Shown here one piece after another: positions 6,383 to 9,400 of a DNA stretch of 9,400 nucleotides (the stretch's first letter is position 1; every line of letters starts with the position of its first letter). The notes beneath the pieces are model-generated. The model was not told where the DNA came from. It worked only from the letters and a program-made list of their open reading frames with translations, and searched no databases. The translations under genes and the position numbers were made by a program. Origin of the DNA: a bacterium (lineage in GTDB: Bacteria > JALSQH01); NCBI GenBank assembly GCA_027004335.1, contig JALTID010000150.1:1-9400 (forward strand). The letters are read 5' to 3'.

Positions 6383-9052
6383 ATGAGGAAATTATCTCTT
6401 ATTCTTTTTGTGATTCTTTTTACTTTTGGTTGTACAAGTAATGAAAATAAATGGTTCCAGCCGGGGGGATTTCCCACAGAAAAAGGTACCGAATTCATCA
6501 TTTCTGCCAATTTTCCATACTATTCTTTAACTCCGGATCCTGATGTAGGATCAAGTAGCTATCGCTACTGGGAGGATGTGCTTTTCCAGATAAAGGCCGC
6601 CGGCTTTAACGGGATATACCTAAGATTACCATGGGAAATCCATGAAGAAACACCGGGGGAAATTGATTTTACTTCTGAAAATAAAAACCTGCGAATGCTC
6701 CTTCTGCTATCCACCTCTTTGAACTTGAAGATTCTTGTAAATATTGCACCTCAAAGCATAAAAGAATTTAATGGTGGAGGAATACCTCTCTGGGCAAGGA
6801 GATTCCTGACTTACCTCCCATCAACATCGCCAGACCATCTTATTGCACTCAGAACCACGGATTATGAATTCTTGGATATTTTTTCCCTATACTTGCTGTC
6901 ATTTACCACCATTTCTTTCCCTTACTTATGGGCCCCGGAGCTGAAAAACAACCCTGTAATACTTCTCAACATAGAAACTTCCCCGGAAGAACTGGATTCT
7001 ATATGGTATGAGACAAGCAATTTCCTTAGCATCACTCCCCCCTCATCCACAAGCTATCTGGATCAGGAAAAAGAAATAGTAAAGAAGGGGAAAACAAGTG
7101 TACCTATTTTTGTTACCGATTCACCTGAATATCTTTCTGGATCATGGGGCAATATTCTCTTCAAAGGGGAAAAGGTTTATATCAACCAAAAAAACTTCAA
7201 TGAAAAAACTCTGGAGGGGAAGCAGTTCAAATTTCTTCATCTCCTCACAGAAAACGACCCATACGAAATTCTTAACGGCTATGTAAGTGGGGGTTCAGGA
7301 GTTATCCTACAAAATTTTTCCACCGTTACCTTCCCCAACGACTGGCAAGGATGGGAATATTCTTCAGCTTCATCAACACTTACCATGACTTCTCCACTTA
7401 AAAGAGGAGAACTTTCTCCTTTTTCTCCACTTACTGTAACTGGTGCAGAAATCAGGTTAATAAATAAGTGGCTTTTGAATGGATATTTTCCCAGAAGATG
7501 TAGGTACATAAATTGGAGCACAAAATTCAGTGGTAAGAACTGCCCGACCTGGAGCTGGTTAAACTTTTCCTCTAAGATTACAGGAAGTTTAATAAGAAAA
7601 TGGCAATGCAAAGACAGCAATATGGAAGTGGATTATTCTGATGAGAATCGGACACCTTCTATAAAAATAACAGGAGAAAGCTTCCCTTCTGTCTCCCTGC
7701 GGAATTGCCAGATACTTTATGCGGGAAGAGATAAGAAACTTTTCTTCCTTCTCCTTGAAAAAAATGAAAAATGTGAAATAATATCTCAGGCAAAACAGGA
7801 ATCAGTCCCCCATGAATCCACATACAACTCTGATGAAATTTATTCCAACTTCAATGACATCACCTATATAAAAATAGCCTCACCAAGTTTCAGGGGAAAA
7901 GTCCTTTTAATTTTTGTTCCCCAAAACCTCCTCCCCTACACTGATATTGATAAGGATTTTTTATTTTCTGGAAGTTCCTATCAGATCATAGATGGAGATG
8001 AAGCAGAAGTAGAAACTAACAAGAGTTTTCGGGTAATCAAGGTAGAATCTCCCTATCCAGAGGTAATAACCTATTCTCAAGTTTTCACTATGTCAGAGTA
8101 TACAACCAGTGTGTCCCAAGCCCTCTATATGAAAGAAGAACCTTTTGAACATGACCTCATTCAAAGCAAAGAAGGTTGTATTGAAGGAGAAGCTTTCCAT
8201 AACTATTTTACATCTCCACCATATAACTATACCTCAGGAATTTACCTTGTTTCCATTCCTTTTACAACTTCTATGGGAGGGAATGGATATCTTTTACTTC
8301 CAAGAGCAGAAGGAATTTTCGCCATATTCCTGAATGGCAACTATCTTGGTACCCGTATGACTTACGGGAATGATATTATACTCCCCTTTGCCAAAAATCA
8401 AATTAAAACCTACTCAACTAATCGTCTTAATATCCTTGCCCTTCCATCTCCCGCTTTTCCGATGCTTCAACCATCTTTTCTCAGTGATAAAACTGCTGAT
8501 ATACTAAAAGAAGAAGGAAAAAATCCTTCTCTTTTCACATTGTTTAATTTCTATCACAGAGCCGGATTTATGGGACAGGGTTTTATAGTAATTGATAATC
8601 AGAAAGCCACTATCAAAAGTGAATGGTGTTTCTTTCCAGGATTATGGGGAGAGAGAAACAAAGTTTATGAAGAAATATCCAGCGGCTGGGAGGAAAAAAC
8701 TCTACCTATAAAAGTTCAACCTGGCAAAGTTGTATGGGTCAAGAAAATCATTCCTCTTCCATCATATGATCTTGATAATTCACTCTACACTATCAAAGTA
8801 AAAGTGGAGGGGAAAAATATTTTTGCCAGAGTCTACTATAATGATAATGTTGCAGGAAACCTGTTTCTTCCTTCTCCTCATTTTATGCCATTGAATTTAA
8901 CCTCCACGAAAAATTCCTTTCTTTTATATCCACAAAAAAATGATCACTTTTCCCTCACCATTGCAATCTTTGCATATTCACCTGGAGAAATTGATAAAAT
9001 AAAAATAACCTTTTCCAAACCGGAGATAAAAAAGTGGATTTCTCTTCCCTGA
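6383..9052 (+). CDS. Putative lipoprotein with degenerate GH35 beta-galactosidase-like domain
   Basis: The N-terminus is a basic start, a hydrophobic core (4-15) and FTFGC with Cys17, fitting lipoprotein processing although Thr rather than Leu is at -3. Residues 36-365 follow the landmarks of family-35 beta-galactosidases in order: LPWEIHEETPGEIDF (82-96, like WNxHEPxPGxydF), FNGGGIPLWARRF (129-141, like GGLPAWLL), NNPVILLNIETS (189-200, like GGPVITVQVENEYG), TDSPEYLSGSWG (245-256, nucleophile region), GYVSGGSG (299-306) and TSPLKRGELSP (336-346, like DAPLsEaG). In the acid/base motif ENE becomes ETS, so the catalytic Glu is Ser200; E249 may be the retained nucleophile. A jelly-roll-like segment (about 604-690, with IFLNGNYLGTR) matches the C-terminal beta-sandwich of GH35 enzymes. 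Residues 400-600 and 700-889 are beta-rich and unrecognised. A carbohydrate-binding or altered glycosidase role at the cell envelope is an inference. No ribosome site precedes the ATG. Confidence 0.82.
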   Translation: MRKLSLILFVILFTFGCTSNENKWFQPGGFPTEKGTEFIISANFPYYSLTPDPDVGSSSYRYWEDVLFQIKAAGFNGIYLRLPWEIHEETPGEIDFTSENKNLRMLLLLSTSLNLKILVNIAPQSIKEFNGGGIPLWARRFLTYLPSTSPDHLIALRTTDYEFLDIFSLYLLSFTTISFPYLWAPELKNNPVILLNIETSPEELDSIWYETSNFLSITPPSSTSYLDQEKEIVKKGKTSVPIFVTDSPEYLSGSWGNILFKGEKVYINQKNFNEKTLEGKQFKFLHLLTENDPYEILNGYVSGGSGVILQNFSTVTFPNDWQGWEYSSASSTLTMTSPLKRGELSPFSPLTVTGAEIRLINKWLLNGYFPRRCRYINWSTKFSGKNCPTWSWLNFSSKITGSLIRKWQCKDSNMEVDYSDENRTPSIKITGESFPSVSLRNCQILYAGRDKKLFFLLLEKNEKCEIISQAKQESVPHESTYNSDEIYSNFNDITYIKIASPSFRGKVLLIFVPQNLLPYTDIDKDFLFSGSSYQIIDGDEAEVETNKSFRVIKVESPYPEVITYSQVFTMSEYTTSVSQALYMKEEPFEHDLIQSKEGCIEGEAFHNYFTSPPYNYTSGIYLVSIPFTTSMGGNGYLLLPRAEGIFAIFLNGNYLGTRMTYGNDIILPFAKNQIKTYSTNRLNILALPSPAFPMLQPSFLSDKTADILKEEGKNPSLFTLFNFYHRAGFMGQGFIVIDNQKATIKSEWCFFPGLWGERNKVYEEISSGWEEKTLPIKVQPGKVVWVKKIIPLPSYDLDNSLYTIKVKVEGKNIFARVYYNDNVAGNLFLPSPHFMPLNLTSTKNSFLLYPQKNDHFSLTIAIFAYSPGEIDKIKITFSKPEIKKWISLP
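9022..9027 (+). promoter_or_regulatory. Ribosome-binding site of the HD-domain gene, inside the lipoprotein gene
   Basis: GGAGAT lies 6 nt before GTG 9034, within the last codons of the lipoprotein gene. It decides the start of the overlapping downstream gene. Confidence 0.7.
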
Positions 9053-9400
9053 GAAAGATTTTTAAAAAAGAAGAAAAAAAAGAAAGAAAAGAACCCATAA
9101 GACTTTCCTTTGCCTTTGCAATTGCACAGGCAATTGACTTAGCAGAGGAACAGCCTCTCAGTCATGGAATAAAATTAACATTCCTTACCCTTTCAGCGGC
9201 AGAAAGACTTTTATTGCCTGAAGAGGAAATCCTCTCAACATTTTACACATCAATCTTCCACGATGCTGGAATGATCCCTCTGAAAAAAGAAATTTATTTT
9301 ATGGACCAGACCCATAAGATATATTCCTACCTTAATATCCATAAGGAAGAAGGATTTGCAAACTTCAGGCATTTTCTTGAAGCAATTTTAGATTCTGAGA
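9034..9400 (+). CDS. HD-GYP-like HD-domain phosphohydrolase (N-terminal part, cut by window end)
   Basis: The first 122 residues are visible and the frame runs off the window. GTG 9034 has a good ribosome site and overlaps the lipoprotein gene by 19 nt, implying translational coupling. Residues 8-20 are a lysine/glutamate-rich linker. Residues 30-82 resemble the first half of an HD-GYP domain: His44, then 32 residues later the HD pair (76-77) in IFHDAGMIP, the same spacing as the usual first His to HDIGK. The lysine normally after HD-x-G is Met80. HD-GYP proteins hydrolyse cyclic di-GMP or related nucleotides, but the GYP part and the remaining metal ligands lie beyond the window, so activity cannot be judged. 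It has no signal peptide and is probably cytoplasmic. Confidence 0.72.
   Translation, partial: MDFSSLRKIFKKEEKKERKEPIRLSFAFAIAQAIDLAEEQPLSHGIKLTFLTLSAAERLLLPEEEILSTFYTSIFHDAGMIPLKKEIYFMDQTHKIYSYLNIHKEEGFANFRHFLEAILDSE

Noticed and set aside
7279-7620. Minus-strand open frame of 113 codons inside the lipoprotein gene
   Set aside because: The plus strand carries recognisable GH35 landmarks here; the antisense frame has no ribosome site or recognisable motif.

Overview
The window looks like chromosomal DNA from a diderm (Gram-negative-type) bacterium of low to moderate GC. Three things point to an outer membrane: a signal-peptide protein with the alternating-residue texture of a beta-barrel, a large putative lipoprotein, and a patatin-like phospholipase. 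Arg is mostly AGA/AGG and Ile often ATA, a bias common in thermophiles. Promoters are sigma70-like and most starts have a clear GA-rich Shine-Dalgarno. I cannot name the lineage from sequence alone; a poorly characterised anaerobic or thermophilic candidate phylum is a guess.

Layout: positions 1-131 hold the tail of a protein ending in a C-terminal membrane anchor. Next, on the plus strand, is a CLC-family anion channel/exchanger with two C-terminal CBS domains. It meets, with no gap, a convergent lipid-kinase gene (DAGK catalytic family) on the minus strand. Also on the minus strand is an unrecognised exported, probably beta-barrel, protein. A 67-bp divergent intergenic region separates that gene from a plus-strand run: class I fructose-1,6-bisphosphatase (fbp), patatin-like phospholipase, a 889-residue putative lipoprotein derived from a family-35 beta-galactosidase, and the start of an HD-GYP-like protein cut by the window end. 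Gaps within this run are 12 nt, 31 nt and a 19-nt overlap, so it reads as one operon with a good promoter in front of fbp.

Functionally the window mixes lipid/envelope genes (lipid kinase, patatin, barrel protein, lipoprotein), one central-carbon enzyme (gluconeogenic FBPase with its AMP-site residues kept) and one ion transporter with nucleotide-sensing-type domains. No mobile element, CRISPR array, tRNA or rRNA was seen. The most unusual items are the GH35-like lipoprotein, whose acid/base glutamate appears to be lost while the likely nucleophile is kept; the CLC gene, whose natural start seems to be an ATA codon; and a perfect 14-bp palindrome that forms the -10 element in the divergent promoter region.
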